Positions 31,301-41,640 of a stretch of 64,000 nucleotides of DNA are shown piece by piece. Each line of letters opens with the position of its first letter. The stretch's first letter is position 1. The stretch is taken from assembly GCA_905221605.1 (NCBI GenBank), contig CAJNDS010001957.1, positions 1 to 64,000 on the forward strand. The letters run 5' to 3'. Origin of the DNA: Symbiodinium natans. Taxonomy: Eukaryota; Sar; Dinophyceae; Suessiales; Symbiodiniaceae. The translations under genes and the position numbers were made by a program. A model generated the notes under the pieces. It searched no databases and was not told the origin of the DNA. It saw nothing but the letters and a program-made list of their open reading frames with translations.

Positions 31301-32348
31301 CATATGGAGCAGTCCATGAGAGACCACAGCTATGTCAGGTTCATAGCCTTTCAGATATCTTCACTCTAATACATAGCCTTTCAGATATTTTTTTAACTCT
31401 GATACCAGGCGCCTGATACCGTAGTCGGGCCCTTCGAGCAGAAGATCGAGGTCGCCATCCTGATGGGTGGTTGTCAACATTCTGGTCCCTTTTTGGGATC
31501 CTCACTATGATACGGCACCTAATATTTAGGGATCCCCATTATAATACGGCACCTAATATTTAGGGTACCCATTCTAATACGGCACCTAATATTTAGGGTA
31601 CCCAAAAAGGGACCAGAATTTTGACAACCCATCCTGATCGAAGTCGCCGAGCGCCAGGGCCCTTTGACCCATGGAGCCCAAGCTTTCGGCATCGAAGGTC
31701 TCCAGGAAGGCTTGAGGGTGACCCAGGCTTCCATCCGCAAGCCTGTTTAGGGTTTAGGGTTTAGGGTTTAGGGTTTAGGGTTTGGGGTTTAGGGTTTAGG
31801 GTTTAGGGTTTAGGGTTTCTGCAAGCCTCTCCAGGAAGTGTACGAAACCATCCTTCTGCACAAGAAGGTCGACGTCACCATCAAGATCCCAGTCTGCAGC
31901 AGCAAAGGCCTTCTTCCACCAGAAGTTGGTTTGCGGCGTGATCTGCTGAAAAGGGTCCCGGCTTCCATTTTGGATCTCAAAGGTGCCCCCCACCTGCTCC
32001 AAAAGATGGAAGCTGCCGATATCTTGACCAGTCTGACGAGGAGTCTGACGCGCGACGATAAGATCAAGATCACCATCCCCATCCCAGTCTGCGGCCTCGA
32101 CCTTAAGGAACCCCAACCACCAGAACTTACCAGAACTATCGCTGTTAACACACATCCCGATCCTCAGCTGTAAAGGGTTGCTTGCTTGTGGAACTCCAGG
32201 GTACTGCTATGGCTGTGAAATCCAGATGAAACAACTTGGATACATTGAAACTCTGGCGCCGTCCGTGGCAAGAACTCGTGGAAGGTCGACACCACTCATC
32301 GAACCCCTGGACCACCACGATGAAAAGGACGGCTCTGAACAGCCCCAT
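25335..32348 (-). CDS. FG-GAP/Cys-rich/3-TM/TIR-like receptor, copy B (exon 1 frameshifted)
   Basis: Same exon order as copy A: exon 1 from 32348, FG-GAP exon 30743-29570, Cys-rich block 29518-28600, second and third membrane segments ~27290-26990, TIR-like exon 26105-~25560, tail ~25473-25335. All ten FG-GAP loops and the SHYWG and WCLFEL motifs are kept. Exon 1 lacks 23 bases relative to copy A near 32193, so the frame from the signal peptide runs to a stop 17 codons after VPW and the first FG-GAP loops fall out of frame. A 12-base in-frame duplication near 32036 adds PRQT. Either this copy is a recent pseudogene, it uses another start or splice, or the deletion is an assembly error. Confidence 0.7.
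26370..26500. repeat. Interstitial telomeric array, copy B intron
   Basis: About eighteen TTTAGGG units including a run of TTAGGGG variants; longer than the copy A counterpart at 7432-7512. The opposite-orientation partner array is at 26166-26215. Confidence 0.9.
27832..27996 (+). mobile_element. MITE-like element, GTACCC termini (copy 4)
   Basis: The copy B counterpart of 8843-9012, in the same intron. Confidence 0.55.
28003..28315. repeat. Degenerate telomeric arrays and TA-rich patch, copy B intron
   Basis: CCCTAAA-type units, a TA-rich patch and then TTTAGGG-type units, as in copy A 9018-9320. The unit numbers differ, and B has the extra phrase GGGGCCCGCTGACC before the second array. 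Confidence 0.7.
31460..31633 (-). mobile_element. MITE-like introner forming a GA-AG intron (copy B)
   Basis: Same element and site as 12554-12692. Inverted termini begin GGTTGTCAAAATTCTGG on one strand and GGTTGTCAACATTCTGG on the other, matching at 28 of 29 bases. The target ATCAGGATGG is present intact on both sides. The interior has three copies of the ATACGGCACCTAATATTTAGG repeat against two in copy A, so the insertion predates the segmental duplication and the inner repeat changed afterwards. Confidence 0.8.
31743..31826 (-). repeat. Intron made of telomere repeats, GC-AG (copy B)
   Basis: The exon ends CTGGAGAG at 31827; the intron GCTTGCAGAAACCC...CCTAAACAG is followed by exon GCTTGCGG. 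About ten telomere units, 84 nt in all, against 118 nt in copy A. AGGCTTGC is repeated at both ends. Confidence 0.8.
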
Positions 32349-32515
32349 ACGCTGAGAGCGGTTGCATCAGAACGAAATACGTTTAAACAGCTGTGTCGTT
32401 GGGTGCCTACTCGGTAGCCTGTGACCTACGAAGCAACCAAGCTCGCTTAACAGCTAGACCTGCCTTGCATACAAAAAGCGATATAGACATGGAGATACAA
32501 AGCGCCCTCTTGAAG

Positions 32516-32595
32516 GGTTTAGGGTTTAGGGTTTAGGGTTTAGGGTTTAGGGTTTAGGGTTTAGGGTTTAGGGTTTAGGGTTTAGGGTTTAGGGG
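32516..32595. repeat. Telomeric array present only in copy B
   Basis: About eleven TTTAGGG units. Copy A reads CCTCTTGAAGAGTGCTTAAG without interruption (about 13611-13630), whereas copy B reads CTCTTGAAG, then the array, then TGCTTAAG. A clean insertion or loss after duplication. Confidence 0.9.
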
Positions 32596-32699
32596 TGCTT
32601 AAGTGCGCATATCGACCCCACGAGCAGCCGAAACAGCCCCCAAATGGCTGCGTGAGCTGAGCTTCGGCACAGGCATGGCCAGACTGCACGGGCTGAATC

Positions 32700-32785
32700 T
32701 TAGGGTTTAGGGTTTAGGGTTTAGGGTTTAGGGTTTAGGGTTTAGGGTTTAGGGTTTAGGGTTTAGGGTTTAGGGTTTAGGGTTA
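32700..32785. repeat. Interstitial telomeric array, copy B spacer
   Basis: Counterpart of 13723-13780 with more units (about twelve against eight). Confidence 0.9.
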
Positions 32786-33185
32786 TGTGAATTGTCCTAA
32801 GCCCCTCCGACACGCACATCGTCACAGGCGGACGTTTTCCGAGCCCAACTGGCTGTCTGACTGCATCCATGGTCTAGGCGCCCGGGCGGTAGCTCACTTG
32901 TGGAGCACTGGCACCTCTTTTCCCGCGCCCGTTCAACTGGGCGACTGGTTCAGCAAAACTCTTTGAAAAACTCTTCTGGGGGCGCCGTGGTGATTTGGCC
33001 AGCATTCCTGACCCAAGAGAACCCGAATTAGACTCAAAATTGGATTGCCTCGGTACTCATGGATGGAAAAGGTTCGGCCCCATGCCGGGCAAAGGGGCAA
33101 CGTGCATGAGTACGAGGAGTTGAACCACTGGCCTGCTCGCAGATCTTCATTCTGCATGAGGCCCACGGTGGAGTGACTTACTAGC

Positions 33186-35132
33186 TTACGGATGATGGGA
33201 CAGTACACCATCGATCCAATCAGTGTAACTTGACACGCGGGTGAAGGCATCAAAGTAAGAGAAGCCGCTGCGACGGAAATGATGGGAGCAGATGCCGATT
33301 TGATAGCCGTTTTGCAGCATTGGCCCACCGCTGTCGCCTTTTCCGATACCTGACTTCCAGGACGTAGTGCAGATGATGTTCTGCCCTTGGAATTTCGAGT
33401 CAAACCTGTGACAATGAGACGTAGCGGCAATGTTCTTCTGGGCTTCCTTTAACTTGTCGATCGGCATGTTAGTCATGGCTTCATTTACCATGCCCCATCC
33501 AGCGATCAACGCTCCAGAGCCCAGTGCATAGGAGGACCGATGTGACAGGCGCACGCGCGGAGCACCCGCAAAGCGTCGGCTCAAGCGAAGAACTGCGACA
33601 TCATGATCCCAGGATTGCTGTTCATTGAAGAGTGCTGGAGTGACAATGAGGTCGACCTTCGAACTAATCCAATCGTTGTTCCCATGCCCCCACCAGACCT
33701 CGATGTCCTCGGCATTCTTGTCCCAGCCGCCGTTTTTGCGGAAGCAATGTGCAGCTGTGAGCACATGCGTTTCTCGAATCAATGTCCCCCCACAGAGGTG
33801 ATAGCGGCCACCCCATCTGTTGATTGCTTTGAGTGCCACCAAGAATGGGAAGGTGGAGGTGTACCGCGACCAGCTCACTGGCCTTGCCGTGCCATCCTGG
33901 CTCCAGATACGATCCTGGGGGAGGTTGGGAGTACAACACGGGTTACAGGGTTTTTTGTTCCAGGAAGGTGCTGAACCAGAATATAGATGATGAGCAATTA
34001 GCACCACGGTAGGCGCGTGGGCACTATGGTAGGTCCACCGCATGCTGCCCCACGTCCAGCCTCAGCAGGCTCAGCAGAGAGGGCTGGATCCCAAGTGTCC
34101 TGCACGCCGGACTCGTTGTACGTCTCGTTGGGCATGGCCGATGATGTGCCATGGGTGAAGGAAAAGGCGATGATTCTGGGACAGCGGCTGCAGACGTTGC
34201 CCGGAACGCACGCACAGATGCCGCAGTCCGTGAAGTCTTCCGGACAGCCGGGGACCTTGGATCTTCTCGCAGTGCTTTCTGCCTGCAACAGGGAACAGCC
34301 CAGCGCGTCTGCATTCTCTATCTTCTTAAAGAGCTCTCAGCGGTAGTCACGAAGTGAGAGAGAGAGAGAGAGAGACTTAGAGTTGGATGTGAGCTTTGCT
34401 GCTGACGCTTCGCAGAGAGCTGCATGCGCCTCAAGAAGACCTTTCTCCGTGCACCTGAGCTCTAAAGAATGTACGGGCAGATGATGCGTTCATGGGAGAA
34501 CTGTCCTTTATTTGGCAGCTAGGACGTTTGGATCATGGGCACTACTAAGATGTCTTGAATCAGCCCCTTAGCGAAGAGCCGGGACAGGTACTCACGTCTT
34601 GAGCATTCTGGCAGAATTGAGTACTCCCAGCGCAATCCTCCCTACTCCTCCCTGCTATTTCAATCGAGGCCAAAAGCCAAGACAGGCCAAGGCACATGGT
34701 AGGGGGTACACAGGTGTAGTTGCCGCAATCGACATTTTCTGGCGGGCAGCCCGCCATCTTGCTGCTGACCTTCGTGCTGTTCCTGGCGTGCACATCGTGC
34801 ACCATGGGGCCTGTCCATACCAGTTCAGGGCAGTCCGACACGGGTAAAGAGGCCACGTGACTCTATTCGACATGTACACTTCGGAAGCCGTGCCGCGCCT
34901 CGACAAGCATCGCAATCTGCCTCCGGCACGCAGTGGCAGTGCCCGCACGCCTCACCCCGACACTCCCGTGAGACTCCTGCCTGAAATGAGAAAACAGAAC
35001 CTGGAGGCCCGCCTTGAAACCTTGTGGGCAGCTGCTGTTGGTGTGCAACAAGGATTGTGGAGGCAAAACGGCAGGCGACACGAAGGCGACAGCCCGCAGG
35101 ACCATGAAGGGGGCGCACCGCAGCAGCACCAT
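33186..35132 (-). CDS. Secreted chymotrypsin-fold serine protease with Cys modules, copy B (spliced)
   Basis: The same exons as copy A in a shorter span, because the 1.3-kb insertion is absent. The protease exon (about 33945-33186) keeps TAAHC, DHDVAVLRL and GDSGGP. The module exons keep DCGICACVPGNVC (~34215), DCGNYTCVPPTMC (~34710) and ACGHCHCVPEADC (~34935). The signal peptide frame starts at 35132. Differences from copy A are a handful of substitutions (for example PED to AED beside the catalytic His region). No stop or frameshift is seen in the protease exon, so both copies may be functional. This copy gives the uninterrupted view of the intron region where copy A carries its insertion. 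Confidence 0.7.
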
Positions 35133-35271
35133 GCTGCCACGCCGACTCGGACCACCACAGGAGACTAAAACGACTAAAGCAGCCTACAAGCCTAAATGGC
35201 TGCGCAGCTGAGCTTCAGGGCTGCGCGCCGCTGAGAGCATTCTCACATTCCCTCGGCGTTCGTTACCACTG

Positions 35272-35286
35272 CCCCCCCCCCCCCCC
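35272..35286. repeat. Poly-C run at duplication edge
   Basis: Fifteen consecutive C. Copy A has the mixed tract GGCCCCCACCCCAA at the same place, so the run expanded in B. Confidence 0.9.
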
Positions 35287-35308
35287 AACTGAGGCCTGGC
35301 CAACGTCA

Positions 35309-36030
35309 GGGTAGCCAGGTAGCCTGTAGGTCGTGGGACCTGGAGGCCCTGATGATGAATGGGTTCTGGATGAGGGCCTATGATAGGGTATCAGGATTCA
35401 GGGGTTTGTTGCCTATGTGGGGCCCCTTCATGGCCCCCACCTCCCTCTCCCTGATGGCCACTGGTAAGGAAATGTTCTCGGACAACTCCCACACCTCAAA
35501 TGGGCTCGAGATTCATTGCGCTTTGGTTCACCGAGGGCTATGGGATGCTTTCTGCTGAGGGTTCCCGCGCTCTCCTGCGACGACGTAAGGAAGTGCCCAA
35601 GCCTAAACTCAATGTCTTGCAGGCTCGGTAATTAGAATAGGGTGTTGGGGTTAGGGTTTCGGGTTTAGGGGGGCCTGCAAGCGTTCCCACCCTAGAAGCC
35701 CCAGAAGGGGGCCCGAATTCCTTGCCCAGCTGTGGCTGGGACTCCCTGAAGCTGGGGCGCCAATCTATGGACTACGATATAGTGGCCTGAAGTATTGGAA
35801 CAGGGTTGTTGGTTAGTCTTTATCGTCTAATGATAAAGGGGCCATTAAGGCTAATATTCCGACGCCTGTCTGGCTTTTAGACTTGAGGTTCAGGTTGCAC
35901 AGGTTTGTCGCGTGATACTCCAGTCTGCGTAGGGCCTAGCTCGGATTTGGCTTGCACGAGGTGGCTCACCGTCTTGCTGCATTCAGCTATTTTCTCACAG
36001 GTCGCATCCACCTGTGGTCGGAAACGCTGT
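35309..36030. other. Spacer, no gene recognised
   Basis: Between the right edge of copy B and the lipocalin-like gene. No recognisable exon, only short frames and a degenerate telomere-like patch near 35638-35670. Confidence 0.4.
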
Positions 36031-36033
36031 ACA

Positions 36034-36827
36034 CTATACCAACAAAGCAGGGCTGCTCTGAAACGTCGAAGGAGGCGAGGATGTGTGGTTGGTGTAGTTG
36101 CAGTGAGGGCCCCCCATGGGTTTGATACTGGCCCAGTGCTCCTCAAGGCCTGCCTCCTCGATGACCCTTCGGATTGCAATCACATCCGCCTCAGGAGGGT
36201 CCCAGTTCCGGTGGTAGATGTTGAAGCCTAGGATGGCCCTTAAAGAACCCTCTGAGAAATGTTCATATGCATATGATCCTCGTAAACCCAATAAGAAGAG
36301 AAAATGTGCAAAGTATCCCAAGGGCCGACCTAGAAGCCCATGTAGGTCTGCACCCCGAGCCGCTCCATGCACTGGTACTCCACCAGCCAGGTGTAGCCGC
36401 TGGTGTGTGCACCCGGAGCCTCCTCGGCAAAGCCCAGCACCACATTGGGAAAAACGACCTTGCGGATGAGGGGCCGCTGAAAGACGAGGTCGAAGCGCGC
36501 GTTGTGGCCCGGAACGAAGAAGTTGTCCTCCGTCGCGTTGTACCAGGACATGTACTTCCCAGCACCACAGTAGAGCTGATCGCTGTCCTGCAATCCCTTG
36601 GCATTCACACGCCTGTCCTTCAGAAAGCAGGTGCAGGGAGCCTCCACCACGTCCTTGACGAAGATCTCAAAGAACCTCCCCTGGGCCTTGGAGACGTTGT
36701 AAGTGCTTACCACCTCAGGCTTCTGCACTTGCTCTATGGGCGGGCAGCCTCCAAAACCTGCTCCTGCAGCGACCCAAACGGTCAGAAACAGGGCGACAGT
36801 GCGAAGGCGAAGTGGGCAAAGCATCAT
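36034..36827 (-). CDS. Secreted lipocalin-like protein (two exons)
   Basis: Exon 1 (36827-36338) starts with a signal peptide (MMLCPLRLRTVALFLTVWVAAG); the next residues are GGCPPIEQVQ. The strand-A region has KAQGRFFEIFVKD, resembling the lipocalin GxW/F-Y/F start motif. A typical lipocalin ending follows: YTWLVEYQC, then exon 2 (36227-36034) with NIYHRNWDPPEADVIAIRR, matching the segment before the C-terminal helix, and a final HCNYTNHTS. Two predicted N-glycosylation sites (NYT, NHT) lie near the end. The 110-nt GC-AG intron (36228-36337) joins ACATGG to GCTTCAAC. Lipocalins bind small hydrophobic ligands outside the cell; the ligand here is unknown. Family call by eye, fairly sure; a violaxanthin de-epoxidase-like relative is possible. 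Confidence 0.65.
36228..36337 (-). other. GC-AG intron of lipocalin-like gene
   Basis: GGCTTC is present at both ends (ATGGGCTTCTAGG and TAGGCTTCAAC), so the join can be placed with a GC donor and AG|G acceptor, reading TYMGFNIYHR. It has the same terminal-repeat style as the receptor introns. Confidence 0.65.
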
Positions 36828-36859
36828 GATTTGCTAGGATCTTGCTATTTTTTAACAAG

Positions 36860-38180
36860 AGGATCTTGAACGTGCTCGTCCCTTCTGACCATGCGACTCA
36901 CATGTTTCTTGCAGCCACTTCCAGCTACTTGACATAGCTACTTGACATGCTTGCTTGCATAAGAGCCCAAACGGCTCTGGAGTTCCGATGCCCTTTGAAA
37001 GATGATCTCCCGAGGCCCGGCTCCACCATGCTTCCAATGCCATGGTCGGTACACTCCTTGACGCTGTCAAACCCTAGAAACATGCCACCCACCCATGAAA
37101 GAATGGAATCTCTCTTGAAGCATTGGTAGGGCTTGGAACTACAAGGAACGAGCAGAAACGATCTGGGCAATGACAGCTTCAAAACGATCATGAGCTGCAC
37201 ATCCAAGCGCGCGCCCGAAAACCCTAAGGCCCTTAAGGCCCTAAGCCGCTTGAGCCCATTCGTACCCCGGTCCGCACTCCCGTGGGCCCCTTGCCGTGCT
37301 GGCGAAACGCTGGGTACATACAATATCTCAGCTTGGCATAAGACAACTGCAAGGGAAGCTTGGCATTTTTCGATCCGCTCGCAGGTGAACCGTACGACCG
37401 AGCAGGAGGATCTCACGCTTGCAAGCTCTGAGAGCTTTCAGACCTGCTGCCTGCACTCTCCTACAGGGGGCCGGCAACACAGGCCTCTTGGAAGGTTGAA
37501 AACTCCACGGCCCCAGGAATCTTGACTGGGGTGTGGCTGTGGCGTCTCACGGTGTCAAGACGCAGGTTGTCAGGGATGGAAGATAGGCTGCACCGCGGCG
37601 ATGTCGCAGAAGCCAAGCAGCCGGCTGTGCTTCTGGCAGCTGTGCGCGGCTTAAGCCAAGACAACGACGGCAATAGCATCTCAACATGTCTGGACTTGCT
37701 GCTGTTGCCATAACTCTTTATCTTGTGCCTCACTGACACATGGGGCTCAAAACCCCGGTGTGTCGCGGGGAGGGGGGGGGGGGGGGGGTGGGCTGGGGGT
37801 TCGGCCCCACCTTGTTACAAGGCCTTGTCGGCGGCCCCTTGTCGCGCCAGCTTTTGTCACCCTTGTCGCGCGGCATTCTGGGCGCGCAACCCTTCTCGCA
37901 AGCCTTGTGGCGCAGGCGCAAAACCGGTCGTTGTTACATGTCGTGCCGTGCTCACCGGGGCCTGTTACAAGCCCTCACGTCTTGAGCCGCTGCCACATAT
38001 CTTCAAGTCCACTGTGCAACGGCAGGACCATCTGGTGACATGGGGCAAGCCTCGCGGAAACGTGAATACAGCTGGGGCACTTGAATCTGACCTGCGAAAG
38101 ATGTGCCACGAAGAAGCCATCACGAGAACAGCTGGTCCCCGCGAACCTCCGCTGGCTTGCAGAACACATCAGCATGGTGT
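36860..38180. other. Spacer upstream of lipocalin-like gene
   Basis: Several overlapping frames of 90-160 codons without motifs; none supported. It contains a run of 17 G at 37772-37788, preceded by GCGGGGA, within a G-rich stretch that could form G-quadruplex structures. Confidence 0.4.
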
Positions 38181-38189
38181 GATGCACTC

Positions 38190-41100
38190 CAACATCGGGT
38201 TGAAAGCTTCGCCAGACCTTCGAGGCATCGTTGTAGGTCCAGCTCTCGCGTGCGTTCACTCTCAGGTGGCCGGAGGACATGCACCAGCACATCTCCGAAT
38301 GCATGTTTGTCTGTGCCAGAGACTGAACGCCGACAGTCAAAGCACTTCGTGATACTTGTGTGGCCCTGGCTGCAGAACATCAGAACATCCCTCACTCCGA
38401 GCGGCCGCAGCCTACCAACGAGCGAGCCAACTGGGTGGCCCGCTACAGGGGGGTGTCTGCTTTGGGAAACACGTGTACAAGTCCTGTGGGCAGCGTTGGC
38501 GCCGGTTTGGCATCCAACAAGCTAGGTCGGCAAGTGCTCGCACAAGGGTCGGTGATGCTGCAACAACCGGTTGAAGTCACTCCACCTTCGTCAGACTCTT
38601 GGCGTGGTCGTTGTGGCTCTACCGAAAACTGGACAGCGACCGCTGAAGCACTTTCTGATACTTGTGTAGCCCTGGCTGCAGAACATCAGAACATCCCACA
38701 CTCCGAGTGGTTACAGACTACAAACTAGCGAGCCAACTAGGTGGCCCGCTACAGGGCGGTGTCTGCTTTGGGAAACACGTGCCCAAGTCGTGTGGGCTTG
38801 ACCGAACAGTCAGCATTGGCTGATAGCAACTGCACGCAAAGCCCTTGAACACGTCTCCTGGCAACCGGGCAATAAGATTCACCGCACGAGTGCTCCCTTG
38901 ATTTCCCACATTCTGACAAACCAGCGAGACAACTAGGAGGCATGCGACAGGGCGTGTCTGCTTGGGGGCATCCTGTGAGAAGCATTGAGACAATCTCTGC
39001 ATCCAACAAGCTAGTTCGCCACGAGCTTGCACAAGGGTCGGCTGTGCTAAGATGAAATCGCTGTACCTTCATCAAACTTTTGGCGTAGTCGTTGTAGGTC
39101 AAGCTCTGTGCCGTGCATGCACCCATGCATCTCTGTGCGTGTGCTCGCCTGTGCCACATACTGGACGCCGACAGTCGAAGCTCGTTCAAATACATGTGTG
39201 GCTCTGGCTGCAGAACATCCTCACCAACCTCACCACCAACTTCCACTGCTTCCACTGGACTGACGGACTGAAAAGGACCTCTGAGCCCCTTCTAGACTGT
39301 GCATCGCGCCTGTGTGTGCATTGTCGCCTGACAAAGCAGTCAGCATTGGCTGATCTCCTGGCAACCGGGCAACAACATTCACCGCGCGAGTGCTTCCTTG
39401 ATATTTTACACTCCGGGTGCCTCACAGCCCACAAACCAGCGAGACAACTAGGAGGCATGCGACAGGGCGTGTCTGCTTTGGGGCACATGTGCTGAAGTCC
39501 TGTGGGAAGCGTTGAGACAATCTCTGAAACCAACAAGCTACTTCGCCACGAGCTCGCACAGGGGTCGCTTGTGCCACGTTGAAGCGTTTGGCGTGGTTCC
39601 TGTCGCTCTGCCGAAAACTGGACGGCGACCATTTAGGCACTTTCTGATAGTTGTGTGCCCATGCCTGCAGAACATCAGAACATCCCTCACTCTGAGGGCT
39701 ACAGCCTACCAACTAGCGAGCCAACTGGGTGGCCCGCTGCAGGAGGTGGCAGCATGGACACCATGTTTGCATCCAACAAGCTAGCTTGGCAAGTGCTCGC
39801 ACAAGGGTCGATGATGCTGCAACAACCGGTTGAAATCAATGCACCTTCGTCAAAGTTTTGGCGCGTCGATGTGGCTCTGCCGAAAAACTGGACAGCGACC
39901 ATTGAAGCACTTTCTGATACTTGTGTGACCCTGGCTGCCTACAGCCTACAAAGGAGCCAACTAGGTGGCTCATTGCAGGGTGTGTCTGCTTTGGGAAGTA
40001 CGTGTCGAAGCCTTGCGGGCAGCGTTGACACCGGATCCAACAAGCTAGCTTGGCAAGTTCTCGCACAAGTGTCAATGATGCTGCAACAACCGGTTGAAGT
40101 CACGCCACCTTCGTCAGACTTTTAGCGTGGTCGTTGTGGCTCTACCGAAAACTGGACAGCGACCGCTGAAGCACTTTCTGATACTTGTGTAGCTGCAGAA
40201 CATCAGAACATCCCACACTCCAAGTGGCTACAGCCTACAGACTAGCGAGCCAACTTGGGAAGCACGTGCCGAAGCCCTGTGGACATTGACACCATCTTCG
40301 CATCCAACAAGCTCGTTCGGCAAGTGCTCGCACAAGGGCCGATGGTGTTCCAACAACCGGTTGAGATCACTGCACCTTCATCAGACTTTTGGCGTGGTCG
40401 TTGTGGCTCTGTCGAAAGCTGGACGAGGCACTTTCTGATACTTGTGTGGCCCTGGCTGCAGAACATCAGAACATCCGACACTCCGAGTGGCTACAGACTA
40501 CAAACTAGCGAGCCAACTAGGTGGCCCGCTACAGGGCAGTGTCTGCTTTGGGAAACACGTGCCCAAGTCGTGTGGGCTTGACAGAACAGTCAGCATTGGC
40601 TGACAATAACTGCACGCAAAGCCCTTGGGCACGTCTCCTGGCAACCGGGCAACAACATTCACCGCGCGAGTACTTCCGACAGGGCGCGTCTGCTTTGGGG
40701 CATCCTGTGAGAAGCATTGAGACAATTGAGACAATCTCTGCATCCAACAAGCTAGTTCGCCACGAGCTCGCACAAGGGTCGGCTGTGCTAAGATGAAATC
40801 GCTGCACCTTCATCGGACTCTTGGCGTAGTCGTTGTAAGTCAAGCTCGGTGCCGTGCATGCACCCATGCATCTCTGTGCGTGTGCTCGCCTGTGCCACAT
40901 ACTGGACGCCGACAGTCGAAGCTCGTTCAAATACATCTGCGGCTCTGGCTGCAGAACATCCTCACCAACCTCACCACCAACTTCCACTGGGCTGAACTGT
41001 GCACCGCGCCTGTGTGTGCATTGTCGCCTGACAAAGCAATCAGCATTGGCTGATAGCAACAGCATGCAAGGCCACTGGGTACCTCTCCTGGCAACCAATC

Positions 41101-41640
41101 ACCGCGCGACTTCTCCCTTGACATCCCACACCTCGAGTGCCTCACAGCCTACAAAACTAGCAAGACACCCAGGAGGCATGCGACAGGGCGTGTCTGCTTT
41201 GGGGCACATGTGCTGAAGTCCTGTGAGAAGCATTGAGACAATCTCTGAAACCAACAATCTAATTCGCCACGAGCTTGCACAAGGGTCGGTTGTGCTAAGT
41301 TGAAACTTCGACTGCTTCCACTGGACTGACGGACTGAAAAGGAGATCTAAGCCCATTCTAGACTGTGCACCGCGCCCGCGCGTGTGCATTGTCGCCTGAC
41401 AAAGCAGTCAGCATTGGCTGATAGCAGCAGCACGCAAAGCCCTTGGGCACGTCTCCTGGCAACCGGGCAGCAACATTCACCGCACGACTTCTCCTTTGAT
41501 ATTCAACACTCCGAGTGCCTCACAGCCCACAAACTAGCGAGACAACTAGGAAACCTGCGACAGGGCATGTCTGCTTTGCCGTCCATGCGGTGAAGTCCGG
41601 TGGGCAGCATTGAGACAATCTCTTTTCATAACACGGATGG
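38190..41640. repeat. Diverged tandem array, ~250-310 bp units
   Basis: Recurring phrases mark the unit: CTGGCTGCAGAACATCAGAA (near 38370, 38675, 39665, 40190, 40455), GTGTCTGCTTTGGG (38450, 38760, 39470, 39985, 40540, 41190) and ATCCAACAAGCTAG with CTCGCACAAGGGTCG (38513, 39000, 39530, 39770, 40035, 40300, 40742). Spacing is mostly 255-315 bp. Two subfamilies alternate: one with GCACTTTCTGATACTTGTG, and one with GCATGCACCCATGCATCTC and ACCTCACCACCAACTTCC. Frames on both strands are short and shift between units, so I see no conserved protein. Function unknown. Confidence 0.8.

Larger units (their letters stand above)
24262..35308. repeat. Segmental duplication, copy B
   Basis: A direct-orientation copy of 5331-17686, separated from it by the 6.6-kb spacer that carries the Cys-rich gene and receptor C. 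It lacks the 1.3-kb insertion and the GA microsatellite of copy A. It has an extra telomeric array (32516-32595), an expanded C run (35272-35286) and a 23-bp deletion in receptor exon 1. Confidence 0.95.

Noticed and set aside
38190-41640. CRISPR-like or gene-family interpretation of the tandem array
   Set aside because: Units are 250-310 bp, diverged, with no constant short repeat or spacer pattern, and no frame is conserved.
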